Of a DNA stretch of 64,000 bases, positions 1-9,848 are shown piece by piece. Position 1 is the first letter of the stretch. The number at the start of each line of letters is the position of its first letter. The position numbers and the translations under genes are program-made. The stretch covers positions 1,645,619-1,709,618 of the forward strand of contig NZ_AP018689.1 in NCBI RefSeq assembly GCF_002157735.2, written 5' to 3'. Below the pieces are notes generated by a model. That model was not told where the DNA came from, made no database searches, and worked only from the letters and a program-made list of their open reading frames with translations. This stretch comes from Vibrio aphrogenes (GTDB taxonomy: Bacteria; Pseudomonadota; Gammaproteobacteria; Enterobacterales; Vibrionaceae).

Positions 1-2
1 TA

Positions 3-575
3 TCCGAAAATCATGTTGCGCTCTACATTTTAGCCAACCACTTAATGTCTGCTGCGTTTTTCCATGAAATTCGCACTAAGCAACAGTTGGGTTATATGGT
101 CGGTACCGGTAATATGCCGCTCAATCGCCACCCGGGTTTAGCGCTTTATGTGCAATCACCCAATGCGGCACCTAATGAGTTACTGTCTTCGGTCGATGAA
201 TTTCTCAATGCTTTTTATCTGGTTCTGCTCGAATTAAATGAACAGCAATGGCAAAACAGTAAGCAAGGCTTATTAAACCAAATTCTCTCACCTGACAGCA
301 ATTTAAGAGCACGAGGTCAACGACTTTGGGTAGCGATTGGCAATAAGGATGCACAATTCAATAATCGTGAACTGGTGGTCGAAGAAATTCTCAAATTAGA
401 CCGCACCGACATGATCCGCTTTGTCGTAAATACCTTAAAACCTAGAACGGCTAATCGATTGATTATGCACTCTAAGGGCACCGCCCATCTCGATGCACCT
501 GATTTAGAGGCGGGATTAGAAATTGGCTCTATCGACGAGTTTCAATTGCGCCCCACAGATGTCGATATCGGCTAG
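3..575 (+). CDS. M16 (insulinase/pitrilysin) family peptidase, C-terminal part
   Basis: The reading frame is open from base 3, so this is the last 190 codons of a gene that begins left of the window. The sequence contains the motif FFHEIRTKQQLGYMVGTG, which is the conserved C-terminal signature of the insulinase/pitrilysin family (R-x-x-x-Q-L-G-Y-x-V) that helps hold the substrate in the closed chamber. The catalytic HxxEH zinc site would lie upstream and cannot be seen. Members of this family are periplasmic or cytoplasmic zinc peptidases that degrade small peptides. The gene ends about 25 bases before a bidirectional terminator shared with fadJ. The family call is firm; whether it is PtrA itself or a paralogue cannot be judged from the tail. 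Confidence 0.85.
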   Translation, partial: SENHVALYILANHLMSAAFFHEIRTKQQLGYMVGTGNMPLNRHPGLALYVQSPNAAPNELLSSVDEFLNAFYLVLLELNEQQWQNSKQGLLNQILSPDSNLRARGQRLWVAIGNKDAQFNNRELVVEEILKLDRTDMIRFVVNTLKPRTANRLIMHSKGTAHLDAPDLEAGLEIGSIDEFQLRPTDVDIG

Positions 576-601
576 AGTCGAGCTAAGAGAGTACCAAATA
601 A

Positions 602-632
602 AAAAGCTTTGCCGATCACCGACAAAGCTTTT
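602..632. terminator. Bidirectional terminator between the M16 peptidase gene and fadJ
   Basis: A perfect 10-bp stem (602-611 with 623-632, AAAAGCTTTG/CAAAGCTTTT) closes an 11-base loop. A-rich and T-rich flanks on both sides allow it to end both converging transcripts. Confidence 0.8.
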
Positions 633-656
633 CATTTTCTCAGCTAAGGCCGAGGC

Positions 657-2831
657 TTACGAATAAAATTTCTCACCGGTGCCAGCTCGAGTCAATAAGC
701 CATCGCAAGGTGCAAAACGACTACCGTATTTTTCTGCATAGCCATTCATCATCTCAACCAATTTAGCAGCACCAATTTGGTCGATATAGCGGAATGGCCC
801 TCCTAAGAACGGTGGGAAACCAATACCAAAAATCGCACCAATATCACCGTCTCTTGCGCTGTGAATAATCCCATCATCAAAGGCTCTGACGGCTTCATTC
901 AACATCAACAACACACAACGCAGCGCCACGACTTCTTCTGTCAATAAAGACTCTGGTTTCAGTTTTAATAAGCTGTATACGGATTTATCTACTGTCTTTT
1001 TCTTGCCTTTATAGGTATAAAATCCTTTACCGCTTTTACGTCCTTTACGGCCATCTTTTAAGAGCGTTTCAAATACATCGGGTGCTTGGAAACGCTCGCC
1101 TAACGCTTCAACTAAGATGGGGGTAATTTTCGCACCAATGTCCACTCCCACTTCATCCAGTAAAGCAATTGGCCCAACTGGGAAGCCAAAATTCAATAAT
1201 GCGTCATCAATATGCTCAATCGGCTCGCCCGACAACAAAATTTTTGCCGCTTCATTCATGTATGGTGCCAAAATGCGATTCACATAAAAGCCAGCTTTAT
1301 CTTTCACGACAATCGGAGTTTTCCCTTGTCGACGCGCAAATTTGACCGTTGTGGCAATCACTTCTTCCGAGGTGCCTTCATGTGGAATTACCTCAACCAG
1401 CGGCATTTTATCCACCGGGCTAAAATAATGCAGACCAATGACATTTTCCGGTTTGGCCGCCCCTTTAGCAATACTGGCGATTGGCAATGAAGAGGTGTTG
1501 GTGGCAAATATCACCCCTTTCTTCGCCTGTGCTTCAATGTCACGCACCATGTTTTGTTTCAATGACAGATCTTCAAATACCGCTTCAATAACCATATCTT
1601 TTTGGCTAAAGCCGGTAAAATCCGTTCCACCAGAAATGAATTGCATCTGACGTTGGAGCTGAGTTTGAGTAATTGCGCGGCGCTTTTGTAATTTGCTTAA
1701 TAATTGATAGCTGTAATTCATGGCATGTAAAACGCCATCATTTGACACGTCTTTAATCCGTACTGGTACTTTCGCTTTCGTAGCAGACACATAGGCAATA
1801 CCAGCCCCCATGAGTCCACCGCCAAGCACGCCCACTTTATTAATGTTTTGAGGTTGAGCGCTAGAGCCAAAATCTTTCTTCATTTCCGTTGTGGCAAAGA
1901 AGATCGAGCGTAAAGCTTGTGATTGAGGCGTCATGACTAACTGACCAAACTCTTGCGCTTCTTTTGCAAGGCCTTCTGTTAGCCCTTTTTCCAAACCATG
2001 TTGAATGACTTGTAAAATAGCCGGAATCGCCGGGTAATTGCCTCGAGCTTTTTGATTGGCTTTCTTCGTCGCTTGTTCAAAAATCACCTTACGCCCAAAA
2101 CCGGTATTCGCTAACAATTTCTCTTTAATGTCTTTCTTCTCTTTGCGCTTTGATTTTTCAAGAAATTGTTGAGCCGCTTGCAATAAAATCGCTGGTGGAA
2201 CACACGCGTCAGCCAATCCTAGTTTGAGGGCTTTTTTAGCGCGCACTTGTTTACCAGTTAACATCATATCTAAGCTTTCGAGTAAACCGATTAAACGCGG
2301 TAAACGTTGAGTTCCCCCAGACCCTGGTAACAAGCCTAATTGCACTTCAGGTAAACCTAAACGGGTAATATCAGCATCACTACACACACGATAGTCACAC
2401 GCCAAGGCTAGCTCTAAGCCGCCTCCTAAGCACGGTCCATGAATGGCCGCCACTACCGTAAATGGCAGTGCTGCCAAACGGTTAAACATGGCTTGCCCTT
2501 GGGTGGCTAAATGCTCCGCTTCTTGTGCAGATTGACAGGCCTCCAACATACGAACATCCGCGCCAGCTACAAAGTTATCCGGTTTTAAAGAGTGGACTAT
2601 CATCCCTTTTAAACGGTTTGCAGATGCATCAAGCTGTTTAAATACCGCCTCCATTTGATCGGCAAATTCAGCTTGAAGCGTATTCATTTTTTCATTTGGT
2701 ACATCAATCGCAAGCCAAGCTACTTGGTTATCATCAATCGTCAGGCTAAACGCAGGATTTGTCTCAGCAGGACTCATCTCTGCAAGGTTATTCTCTGAAG
2801 CACTTGACGTTAAAATTGGATTTTCACTCAT
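657..2831 (-). CDS. fadJ: FadJ: bifunctional enoyl-CoA hydratase / 3-hydroxyacyl-CoA dehydrogenase
   Basis: This is the multifunctional alpha subunit of fatty-acid beta-oxidation; it hydrates enoyl-CoA and oxidises 3-hydroxyacyl-CoA with NAD in the cytoplasm. The 724-residue protein starts with a crotonase domain: AGADV at 89-93 forms the oxyanion hole, E140 in GGGLE and E162 in PEVQLGL are the likely catalytic glutamates. A Rossmann NAD site follows (GGGLMGAG, 337-344), then [15 protein letters not shown] of the dehydrogenase domain and a duplicated C-terminal helical domain. It lies 2 bases after fadI on the same strand, with an AAGGAG ribosome site inside the end of fadI, so the two are co-translated. 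Pairing with FadI rather than FadA, and the thiolase-first order, favour FadJ over FadB. Confidence 0.93.
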   Translation of the reverse strand: MSENPILTSSASENNLAEMSPAETNPAFSLTIDDNQVAWLAIDVPNEKMNTLQAEFADQMEAVFKQLDASANRLKGMIVHSLKPDNFVAGADVRMLEACQSAQEAEHLATQGQAMFNRLAALPFTVVAAIHGPCLGGGLELALACDYRVCSDADITRLGLPEVQLGLLPGSGGTQRLPRLIGLLESLDMMLTGKQVRAKKALKLGLADACVPPAILLQAAQQFLEKSKRKEKKDIKEKLLANTGFGRKVIFEQATKKANQKARGNYPAIPAILQVIQHGLEKGLTEGLAKEAQEFGQLVMTPQSQALRSIFFATTEMKKDFGSSAQPQNINKVGVLGGGLMGAGIAYVSATKAKVPVRIKDVSNDGVLHAMNYSYQLLSKLQKRRAITQTQLQRQMQFISGGTDFTGFSQKDMVIEAVFEDLSLKQNMVRDIEAQAKKGVIFATNTSSLPIASIAKGAAKPENVIGLHYFSPVDKMPLVEVIPHEGTSEEVIATTVKFARRQGKTPIVVKDKAGFYVNRILAPYMNEAAKILLSGEPIEHIDDALLNFGFPVGPIALLDEVGVDIGAKITPILVEALGERFQAPDVFETLLKDGRKGRKSGKGFYTYKGKKKTVDKSVYSLLKLKPESLLTEEVVALRCVLLMLNEAVRAFDDGIIHSARDGDIGAIFGIGFPPFLGGPFRYIDQIGAAKLVEMMNGYAEKYGSRFAPCDGLLTRAGTGEKFYS

Positions 2832-2833
2832 GA

Positions 2834-4171
2834 TTATTTCGCTCCTTGCATGTGTGCTTCATCTTTATCGACTTCTAAAATAATGGCAGCGCCTAACCCA
2901 CCAGCGGCACAAGCAGTCGTTAAGGCTAACCCGCCCCCTCGACGTTTCAGCTCCCTTAAGGTTTGGGTCATTAAACGGGCTCCGGTTGCAGCAAACGGAT
3001 GCCCATAGGCTAAAGAGCCACCCAGCACATTAAATTTGTCCATATCAATCTCGCCAATCGCTTTATCACGACCTAATTTTTCTTGCGCAAATTTGTCAGA
3101 AGCAAACATTTTCACATTCGCTAATGTTTGAGCGGCAAATGCTTCATGCATTTCGATGAGATCAAGGTCAGCCAGTTCTAATCCAGCACGCTCTAACGCA
3201 ACTGGTGTAGCATACGAAGGCCCCATTAACATATCTTCTTCGACTTGAATGGCTGAGAACGCATAAGAACGAATATAACCCAGCACTTCTAAACCAAGTG
3301 CTTTGGCTTTGCCTTCACTCATCATCAACACGGCCGCAGCGCCATCTGTCAGTGGTGTACTGGTGGCCGCCGTCACGCTGCCAAAGTGACGATCAAAGGC
3401 TGGACGTAATTTGGCATATTGCTCAATTTGAGAGTCTTGACGAATATTATTATCTTGATGAATCCATTCTTTATATGGTTCAGGATAGGCGGTCATGACT
3501 TCATCTTGAATCAAACCGTCTTCCCAAGCTTGTGCGGCCAAGGTATGAGAGCGGTGAGCTAATTCATCTTGTTGATCACGAGGAATTTGATGGGTCTTTG
3601 CCATTTGCTCAGCAGTTTGCCCCATAGATAGCCCTGTTGAATATTCAGCAACCGCAGGAGGAACAGGCATAAGATCTTTAAAGGAAAGTTTTCTTAGAAT
3701 CGACAACTTCTTGGGAAGTGTTTTTGCTTTACTGAGCTCTAATAAGCTTTGAGCTAACCTTTTCGAGACGCCAATCGGCAGGACTGAAGAAGAGTCCGCA
3801 CCACCGGCAATTCCAATTTCGATATTGCCCGCCATGATGCTTTCAGCCACATTGACTACAGATTGAAAACTGGTTGCACAGGCACGTGTTACGCTGTAGG
3901 CATCGGTTGCAACGTCCATTCCTGTGCCTAACACAATTTCACGAGCAATATTAGGGGCGGCAGGCATTTGCACAACTTGTCCAAAGACCACTTGATCCAC
4001 TAATTTAGGATCAATTTGCGTTCGAGCCAGCAGTTCACTGACGACCATTTTTCCCAGATCGACGGCGGGCACTTCTTTAAAAGCGGTACCTTGACGTGCA
4101 AACGGTGTGCGAAGACCCGCCACAATAGCAATTCTTTCCCCATTACGGGTTTTGACTTCCTGCTGAATCAT
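2834..4171 (-). CDS. fadI: FadI: acetyl-CoA C-acyltransferase (3-ketoacyl-CoA thiolase)
   Basis: The thiolase subunit of the FadIJ beta-oxidation complex cleaves 3-ketoacyl-CoA to acetyl-CoA and a shortened acyl-CoA. The 445-residue protein shows the acyl-accepting cysteine in SVTRACATS (C98), the HEAFAAQ histidine loop, [10 protein letters not shown], and the C-terminal proton-donor cysteine in [12 protein letters not shown]. The length is usual for FadI (about 436) and longer than FadA (about 390). It is the first gene of the fadIJ operon, with a 480-base upstream region shared with the divergent sigma gene and containing a FadR-like palindrome. Confidence 0.93.
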   Translation of the reverse strand: MIQQEVKTRNGERIAIVAGLRTPFARQGTAFKEVPAVDLGKMVVSELLARTQIDPKLVDQVVFGQVVQMPAAPNIAREIVLGTGMDVATDAYSVTRACATSFQSVVNVAESIMAGNIEIGIAGGADSSSVLPIGVSKRLAQSLLELSKAKTLPKKLSILRKLSFKDLMPVPPAVAEYSTGLSMGQTAEQMAKTHQIPRDQQDELAHRSHTLAAQAWEDGLIQDEVMTAYPEPYKEWIHQDNNIRQDSQIEQYAKLRPAFDRHFGSVTAATSTPLTDGAAAVLMMSEGKAKALGLEVLGYIRSYAFSAIQVEEDMLMGPSYATPVALERAGLELADLDLIEMHEAFAAQTLANVKMFASDKFAQEKLGRDKAIGEIDMDKFNVLGGSLAYGHPFAATGARLMTQTLRELKRRGGGLALTTACAAGGLGAAIILEVDKDEAHMQGAK

Positions 4172-4286
4172 ATTCTTTCCTTTATCAATAACGATCTTTC
4201 TTAAATCAAACCAATAGAGATGTTCTACCCAGCCACATTACGCTCAAATTATTGGTTAGAATTTAAAGAAATGAGAACCACTCAAA

Positions 4287-4299
4287 GAGGTCTGACCTC
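4287..4299. promoter_or_regulatory. Candidate FadR operator upstream of fadI
   Basis: GAGGTCTGACCTC is a perfect palindrome around base 4293 and contains GGTCnGACC, the core of the FadR operator (consensus AnCTGGTCnGACnnGTT). It lies about 115 bases before the fadI start. FadR repression of fad genes relieved by acyl-CoA is known in Vibrio and enterobacteria; binding here is inferred. The rest of the 4172-4655 intergenic region is AT-rich and shows no other feature I can name. Confidence 0.6.
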
Positions 4300-4655
4300 A
4301 GTGTATATAAAGAGACAAAAACTTAAAACCAATCAACCGTGCTTTCCTTTATTGCAAAAGTAAACTTGTGACATTGGTACATAAATTCACCACATAGAGA
4401 AAGTGGATAAGTTTTTTACTGTTGGCTATTTCAACCCAAGCCAAAAACACACATAATTAACAATATTGATACTTAGACCTTCATTCTTACAATAAAAGTA
4501 ACTCTACATAATATAAGTGTTAGCATTTCTTTATGTAAAGTATCCATTCAAGAAATAATAAAATAAATCATACGCTTAAAATTTATACGCTCTTGTTTTT
4601 GTGCTTAATTTTTGGCAGGTTTACCAAAGAGAATACATCTTCATAAGGAAATAAG

Positions 4656-5219
4656 ATGAGTATTTTTCAATCGCTCGGAAAGAAAAAGCCGTCAAACACG
4701 GTCAATAGCGATATGAATAGACAAAAACGTTACGAATCACTCGTCAGAGCATATCATCGTGATCTTTACCGTTACGCGTATTGGTTATGCAAAGATAAAC
4801 ACGTTGCAGAAGACTTAGTGCAAGAGACTTGCCTACGTGCTTGGAAAGCCATCGATAGCTTAAAAGATGAAAAAGCCGCTAAATCTTGGCTAATTACTAT
4901 TTTACGACGCGAAAATGCTCGACGCTTTGAACGCAAACAATTTGATTTAGTCGATATTGATGAGCCAGGAAATCATGGTTTTACTGATGATAATGAGCAT
5001 CATCAACTTAACTGGTTAAGGCATCAAATCATGAAGCTGGATGTAGAGTACCGAGAGCCTTTATTTCTACAAGTTATCGGTGGTTTTTCCGGTGAAGAGA
5101 TTAGCCAAATCTTAGAATTGAATAAAAATACTGTCATGACACGCTTATTTCGTGCCCGTAACCAAATTAAAGAGCAGCTTGATTCCTCGTCAATATCTCA
5201 AGGAGTGACACATGGATGA
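4656..5219 (+). CDS. ECF-type sigma-70 family RNA polymerase sigma factor
   Basis: A 187-residue sigma factor with only regions 2 and 4, as in extracytoplasmic-function sigmas. Region 2 is seen as LVRAYHRDLYRYAYWLCKD followed by AEDLVQETCLRAWKAI (about residues 28-70); region 4 carries a helix-turn-helix near GFSGEEISQILELNKNTVMTR (about 145-165). The first 20 residues (MSIFQSLGKKKPSNTV) are an unconserved lead. It overlaps the next gene by 8 bases, the usual arrangement for a sigma/anti-sigma pair. The same pair sits between fadI and fadL in other Vibrio genomes as I recall. The regulon is unknown. Confidence 0.88.
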   Translation: MSIFQSLGKKKPSNTVNSDMNRQKRYESLVRAYHRDLYRYAYWLCKDKHVAEDLVQETCLRAWKAIDSLKDEKAAKSWLITILRRENARRFERKQFDLVDIDEPGNHGFTDDNEHHQLNWLRHQIMKLDVEYREPLFLQVIGGFSGEEISQILELNKNTVMTRLFRARNQIKEQLDSSSISQGVTHG

Positions 5220-5934
5220 TTTAGAACTACGACGTCGTTTATTATCGGACCCCCATGATAATAGCCAAGACGTTTTGGCTGAACTCCATGCCAATAAACA
5301 AAATAAAAAGTACGCCGAGAGTTTACTCGAGCTGGATGCCCAACTTGAGCAAGCCTTTAAGGTGGAGGTTCCTGATGATCTTGCCGATAAAATTCTTTTT
5401 CAGCAATCTTCATCTAAAGTCAAAACGGTCAGCTTCTCGCGTAAAAGCTTTGCATTAGCGGCATCAATCCTATTCACTTTTGGCTTATTCATTGGTCAAA
5501 TCAATTGGGGAAATCTAATTGTGACTCCCGCTCAAGCCAATTTAGTCAATATGGCGATGGCGCATATCGAGGCTGAGGAACCTTTCATTAAGGGGGTTAA
5601 TGAAGGCAGTAGTCACCAAGAAATGGAATCAAAATTAGGCGTATATTCCTATGCCCTAGATGGTCGCTTTCCTTATCACATTTATTATTTAAATCATTGT
5701 GGTTTTAGTAAAGAACACCATGCCTTACATATTGTGTTCCAAGGAACTAAAGGCCGAGTGACCGCCTTTATTTCTAATATTCCAGTCCAGCAACAGAGTC
5801 AGTTTGAAAGCTCAGGTAAATCTGGTGAAATCACTCCATTACCTTATGGCAGCCTCGTGTTAGTTGGGCAACAAGGCGAAGATATTAACGCTATATCACA
5901 ACAACTTACTCCGCTACTGCAATTTAATGGTTAA
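5212..5934 (+). CDS. DUF3379 family membrane protein, probable anti-sigma factor
   Basis: A 240-residue protein with a soluble, charged N-terminal half (about 1-77), one transmembrane segment (SFALAASILFTFGLFIGQI, about 80-98) and a C-terminal domain outside the membrane. This topology and its start inside the upstream sigma gene (ATG at 5212, sigma stop at 5217-5219) indicate an anti-sigma factor that holds the sigma factor at the inner membrane. I recognise the family as DUF3379. No zinc-binding HxxxCxxC (ZAS) motif is visible, so the binding mode may differ from classical anti-sigmas. Confidence 0.7.
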   Translation: MDDLELRRRLLSDPHDNSQDVLAELHANKQNKKYAESLLELDAQLEQAFKVEVPDDLADKILFQQSSSKVKTVSFSRKSFALAASILFTFGLFIGQINWGNLIVTPAQANLVNMAMAHIEAEEPFIKGVNEGSSHQEMESKLGVYSYALDGRFPYHIYYLNHCGFSKEHHALHIVFQGTKGRVTAFISNIPVQQQSQFESSGKSGEITPLPYGSLVLVGQQGEDINAISQQLTPLLQFNG

Positions 5935-5949
5935 CTCGCCGCTTTAAAT

Positions 5950-5990
5950 CACCACCGATTCATCATAATCTTCCAGATGAACCGGTGGTG
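5950..5990 (+). terminator. Strong hairpin after the sigma/anti-sigma genes
   Basis: CACCACCG (5950-5957) pairs with CGGTGGTG (5983-5990), and TCATC (5960-5964) pairs with GATGA (5976-5980) above a 2-base mismatch. There is no T-run after it, so it may be a weak terminator or an mRNA end-protecting hairpin. Apart from this and the FadR-like site at 6186, the 5935-6301 gap shows nothing else. Confidence 0.5.
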
Positions 5991-6185
5991 CCTTATCAAA
6001 CCATTGCTTGTCATCACTTTCCTCTTCCTCTCTCAAAAACATTCACCTGCCAAAGCATTCACAGCTCAAATATCAACCACCATAGTTATTACCTTTGCAG
6101 CCCAAACACTTCGTTTGATAACAAATAAAATACAAGACGTTCAAAGCAGTTCGATGCAAATGCCCGCTATTTAATGCAAATTTCT

Positions 6186-6202
6186 CATTGGTCGGATTTG
6201 TC
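6186..6202 (+). promoter_or_regulatory. Candidate FadR operator upstream of fadL
   Basis: CATTGGTCGGATTTGTC aligns with the FadR consensus (A/G)(A/G)CTGGTCCGAYnTGTT over its core TGGTCnGATnTGT. It lies 100 bases before the fadL start. Together with the palindrome before fadI it suggests shared acyl-CoA-responsive control. Confidence 0.6.
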
Positions 6203-6301
6203 AAAGGTCAGTTTTCCACCATAATGCGCCCCCTTTGTAACCAGCACACTCTTTTCAAAGCATCATCTTTGAAAAAACAAATTTAAATTAGGTACTCTCT
6301 A

Positions 6302-7594
6302 ATGAAAAAAATGCCTGTGTTCACCACATCCATGTTGATAAGCGCAGCTTTACTCTCTAGCCCAACCACTCTTGCTGCAGGGTTCCAAATTGAAGCGCAA
6401 TCAGCGACCGGTGTAGGACGTGCTTATGCCGGTGATGGCATTATTGCCGATAACGCAGCGGTCATGGCTATTAACCCTGCCGCTATGGCTCTTTTTGATA
6501 AAAAAGCATTCACCATGGGAGCCACCGCCATCAAGCCAAACATTTCCGTTGAGAATGGTGATTACAATGCTGCCATCAATGATAATAGCGGTGCGGTCAG
6601 TTATGATGATGCTGGCAACTTAGCGGTCGCTCCGAATCTGTTTTTAATCGTACCTCTTAATGATAAGTGGGCCGTTGGCGCAGGCTTGTATTCGAATTTT
6701 GGTACAGAATCTGAATTTGATGATTCTTTCCCCGGTGAATACGGCGGTACTTCAAGCATTATCAGCGCTGATTTAGCCTTAGCCGTGTCTTATCGTTTAA
6801 ATCAACAATGGAGCTTTGGCGCTGGCCTTGACTTAATTTACGGTCACGGGAAATTTCAACGAAGCCTTGATGTCGATGCCAATAAAACCATCACCATTGA
6901 GACTCCTCGCCCTTTACCTGATTATTCGCATACCTTTACTGTCGATAGCCGTATTAACGCCGCTGATGTAGATGCTTCGGGGGCTGGAGTAGGTTGGAAT
7001 GTCGGTACCACTTATGAGCTTGATCGTAATAATCGCTGGGGGATTTCCTATCATGCCAGCCCTGAAATCTCGGCCAAAGGAAAAATTGATGGCCCTGCAG
7101 ATGTAACCATTGCAGATACCCTGTATGTCCCTTTACCTGACTTTGCGCAATTTTCAGGTTATAACCACTTTAAAGGTACACGATTTGCCCTCAGCTATAC
7201 CTTAGGCTGGACGGATTGGAGTAAATTCGACAAGTTAGCAACCGATGGCGCAGTCAATACCTTACAAAAATTTGAATGGCGTGATACATGGACCGTCGCA
7301 ATCGGTGGTACTTATTACTTAAATGATAAATGGACGCTGCGTACGGGGTATAAATTTGACCAAGGGGCACAAGATAAAATCACCACTATTTCGGTCCCTG
7401 ATTCAAACCGTAATTGGTTATCTGCCGGTTTTTCTTATGCGCCTAGCCATGATTCTAGTATTGATTTTGGTATAACTTATTTGCTTGGTGTGGATGTCGA
7501 TGTTCACGAAGAGCATGCAGGGGTGTCGAGTATTGATGCGACTACCCATACCGACGCGCTGATTGCCGGTGTTCAATACAGCAAAACCTTCTAG
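6302..7594 (+). CDS. fadL: FadL-family outer membrane long-chain fatty acid transporter
   Basis: A 430-residue OmpP1/FadL/TodX-family beta-barrel that carries long-chain fatty acids across the outer membrane. It has a signal peptide ending TTLAA followed directly by GFQIEAQSATGVGRAYAG, the N-terminal hatch segment of FadL, then NPAAMALF. The chain alternates polar and aromatic residues as in a 14-strand barrel and ends in the aromatic QYSKTF needed for BAM recognition. It is the functional partner of the neighbouring fadIJ genes and has a FadR-like site upstream. Vibrio often encodes several FadL paralogues, so substrate range is open. Confidence 0.9.
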   Translation: MKKMPVFTTSMLISAALLSSPTTLAAGFQIEAQSATGVGRAYAGDGIIADNAAVMAINPAAMALFDKKAFTMGATAIKPNISVENGDYNAAINDNSGAVSYDDAGNLAVAPNLFLIVPLNDKWAVGAGLYSNFGTESEFDDSFPGEYGGTSSIISADLALAVSYRLNQQWSFGAGLDLIYGHGKFQRSLDVDANKTITIETPRPLPDYSHTFTVDSRINAADVDASGAGVGWNVGTTYELDRNNRWGISYHASPEISAKGKIDGPADVTIADTLYVPLPDFAQFSGYNHFKGTRFALSYTLGWTDWSKFDKLATDGAVNTLQKFEWRDTWTVAIGGTYYLNDKWTLRTGYKFDQGAQDKITTISVPDSNRNWLSAGFSYAPSHDSSIDFGITYLLGVDVDVHEEHAGVSSIDATTHTDALIAGVQYSKTF

Positions 7595-7628
7595 TGGGTG
7601 ATCTGTAATCTATAATCTGTAAAAAACA

Positions 7629-7658
7629 AAAGCCTTGCCACCATCATGACAAGGCTTT
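7629..7658. terminator. Bidirectional terminator between fadL and mlaA
   Basis: AAAGCCTTG (7629-7637) pairs with CAAGGCTTT (7650-7658) around a 12-base loop. It is followed by CTTTTTG on the plus strand and preceded by A-rich sequence that gives a T-run on the minus strand. Confidence 0.85.
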
Positions 7659-7685
7659 CTTTTTGTTATCTTGTGGCTAACTTAA

Positions 7686-7708
7686 CTTATCCGCAGTTGA
7701 GGTTAAAT
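7686..7708. repeat. Solo copy of a TTATCCGCAG-TTGAGGTTAA repeat
   Basis: The bases TTATCCGCAGTTGAGGTTAA occur here directly against the mlaA stop codon. The same near-palindrome occurs at 16338-16360 in the same orientation and, reversed, at 16123-16147 and 33762-33786. Two of those four copies form the ends of a MITE-like element; this one is single. Confidence 0.6.
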
Positions 7709-8487
7709 TAATAATCATGCCCAAGGTAATCTTCCAATAAATCTTCATCCAACACCTCTTCAGGCTCTTGATTAATTTGCGCTTTAAAATCTTGATGTTG
7801 AAAGTAGATGCTTTTGCTCAACTCGTAGCTATCAGGAGAGTTGCGTAACATGCCTTCTTGATTAATCAATTCATAGCGAGACTCTAAACCTTGGAAGGCC
7901 CATTTACCCGTTTTCTGCCAAAAAGTTAACCAACTCAAAGGAATATAAAGCGTATCAACCGTATCTGTGATATCTCGAGGAGTGACTGGACCGTATGCAG
8001 GAACCATAACATAAGGTCCATCGCCCACTCCGTAATGTCCGACCACATCACCAAATTCACGAGTAGTGCGAGGGATATCCGCAGCAGAAGCCACGTCAAT
8101 CAAACCTAATAACCCAATGGTGCTATTGATAATAAAACGACTAAAATTTTGTACCGCTTCTGCTCCATTGCCCATTAATAAGTTATTTATACCACTTGCG
8201 GGTTCATCGAGATTGTCTAAAAAGTTATTTAACCCGGAACGAATCGGTGACGGGGTCCATTCCATGTAGCCAATCGACAGTGGGCGCACTACATAAGGAT
8301 CCAGAACATCATAGTTAAAATCCCACATCGTACGGTTAAATCCTTCGAATGGGTCCCAACGTTCATCGGTTGGCTCTTCTGCTATTGATGAGGTCGCGGT
8401 TTCTTCTGGTGTCGAGCTACAGCCTAACATGAGCAGAAATGTTAAGCAGTACAAGGGAAACAACTGAATTGGTTTTACATTACTCAA
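7708..8487 (-). CDS. mlaA: MlaA (VacJ) phospholipid-transport lipoprotein
   Basis: MlaA is the outer-membrane lipoprotein that removes phospholipids from the outer leaflet and hands them to MlaC for retrograde transport. The 259-residue protein has a lipobox LMLGC (C23), so it is lipidated, and the family signatures DPFEGFNRTMWDFNYDVLDPYVVRP, NNFLDNLDEPASGINNLL and TTREFGDVVGHYGVGDGPYVMVP. No other mla genes are nearby; in this family mlaA is usually unlinked to mlaFEDCB. It stands alone between two converging or head-on transcription units. Confidence 0.93.
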   Translation of the reverse strand: MSNVKPIQLFPLYCLTFLLMLGCSSTPEETATSSIAEEPTDERWDPFEGFNRTMWDFNYDVLDPYVVRPLSIGYMEWTPSPIRSGLNNFLDNLDEPASGINNLLMGNGAEAVQNFSRFIINSTIGLLGLIDVASAADIPRTTREFGDVVGHYGVGDGPYVMVPAYGPVTPRDITDTVDTLYIPLSWLTFWQKTGKWAFQGLESRYELINQEGMLRNSPDSYELSKSIYFQHQDFKAQINQEPEEVLDEDLLEDYLGHDY

Positions 8488-8612
8488 ACCATGACACCTT
8501 ATTAAGACTAAAATAATAAAAAGGCAACGTAAATCAATACATTGCCTCTAGTATAACCGACTAATCAACGATCTATAATTAGGTTAATTATAGAGTATCT
8601 TTAACTTGAACA

Positions 8613-9848
8613 TCAATACTGCTGATCAATAGATACCACGGCATCATCGCCAAGATGAATGACTAAGCTTTCACCATGCCAATCGCCCTCTTTGGTCGCC
8701 ACATTGCCATCGGTATCAATGCGCGCGCGGACGATAATATCCGTTAAGCTCGATAACTTGCGACTTTCAATCATACTATTACGGTCATCGAGTACCACCG
8801 TCATTGGAAAGCGATTGATTGGATAACGCCCGGCAGCCACTGGCATAGGTGAACCATCCGCCGTATGGATAGACACAATTAACACTCCAGTTTTCGGCAA
8901 AGTAACTTGTGGTGCGATTGAGATACTCACTTTCACCGGCGTTCCTTCAACGGCTGTCGGTTGCGCCAGTTTTTGTGCATCCAACTCACGTTGTGCGGTG
9001 TTGATACTGCGAGTTAACATATCATAGCGTTCATCATTTTTACCGATTTTGGCTTGCAGTTGCTTCCAATAATCAATGGCTTGACCATAATCTCCATTCT
9101 CATAAGCACTAAAGGCCAACAAAGAATACACTCGTAAATCCACATTCGGTTGTTTGATCAGGCTCTCTAAAATACCATCTGCTTTTTGTAAATCGGCAGG
9201 ATCCGATGAAAACATTAACGCTTGCGCTAGGCTTAATTGGATATCATTATTGCCAGGCATTAATTTATCGGCTTTATTTAATGCACCAATCGCGGTTTCA
9301 ATATCACGGTTAGCCAAGCCAATACGGCCAAGTAATACCCAACCCGTCGCATCTTGTTCGTTATATTGTAAACGAGAACGCAATGCCAATGTCAGATCAT
9401 CCATTTCTTGATCGGTTAATTCCACCCCATTTGGATTCATTAACTTTTGCGATAACAGTGGCAGATTATTTTCTACTTGCTGCCAATGTGCCACTTTAGA
9501 ATGCGCACCATACAAGCTATAAACACCGTAAGACACCACCGCCATAAAAAGCACTAAAGGCCATACTAGCCACTTCATAGAAGAAGCATTACTGGTTGAG
9601 CTTGATGCATTACTGGGAATATCGTCCAGTAAAGACTGTTTCAAGTCGATAACCAGGTCGTCTTTATTGCCCACAATGCCCGCTTGATCTTCGGATTCAA
9701 GCTCGGCAAGACGATCTTTAAAAAACGCTTTATTGAGATCATCTCGTTGCGTCGCTTCATCCACTTCTTTAGGTTTCAAGAGTGGGTAAACAATTAATGC
9801 GCAAGAGACGATTAATAACAATACTGTGCCAATCCAAAATGCCATCAT
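8613..9848 (-). CDS. ccmI: CcmI: c-type cytochrome biogenesis apocytochrome chaperone
   Basis: The last gene of the ccm operon. CcmI binds apocytochrome c and presents it to the CcmFH haem lyase. The 411-residue protein has an N-terminal membrane segment (MMAFWIGTVLLLIVSCALIVYP), a cytoplasmic loop with a leucine-zipper-like charged stretch, a second segment (about 94-113, WLVWPLVLFMAVVSYGVYSLYG) and a periplasmic TPR domain from about 140 to 300, followed by a C-terminal beta-rich domain. Its start overlaps ccmH by 4 bases. Confidence 0.9.
   Translation of the reverse strand: MMAFWIGTVLLLIVSCALIVYPLLKPKEVDEATQRDDLNKAFFKDRLAELESEDQAGIVGNKDDLVIDLKQSLLDDIPSNASSSTSNASSMKWLVWPLVLFMAVVSYGVYSLYGAHSKVAHWQQVENNLPLLSQKLMNPNGVELTDQEMDDLTLALRSRLQYNEQDATGWVLLGRIGLANRDIETAIGALNKADKLMPGNNDIQLSLAQALMFSSDPADLQKADGILESLIKQPNVDLRVYSLLAFSAYENGDYGQAIDYWKQLQAKIGKNDERYDMLTRSINTAQRELDAQKLAQPTAVEGTPVKVSISIAPQVTLPKTGVLIVSIHTADGSPMPVAAGRYPINRFPMTVVLDDRNSMIESRKLSSLTDIIVRARIDTDGNVATKEGDWHGESLVIHLGDDAVVSIDQQY

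Noticed and set aside
5977..6174. 65-codon ORF between the anti-sigma gene and fadL
   Set aside because: It starts inside a hairpin, has no ribosome site, a random-looking sequence, and overlaps the region before the FadR-like site.
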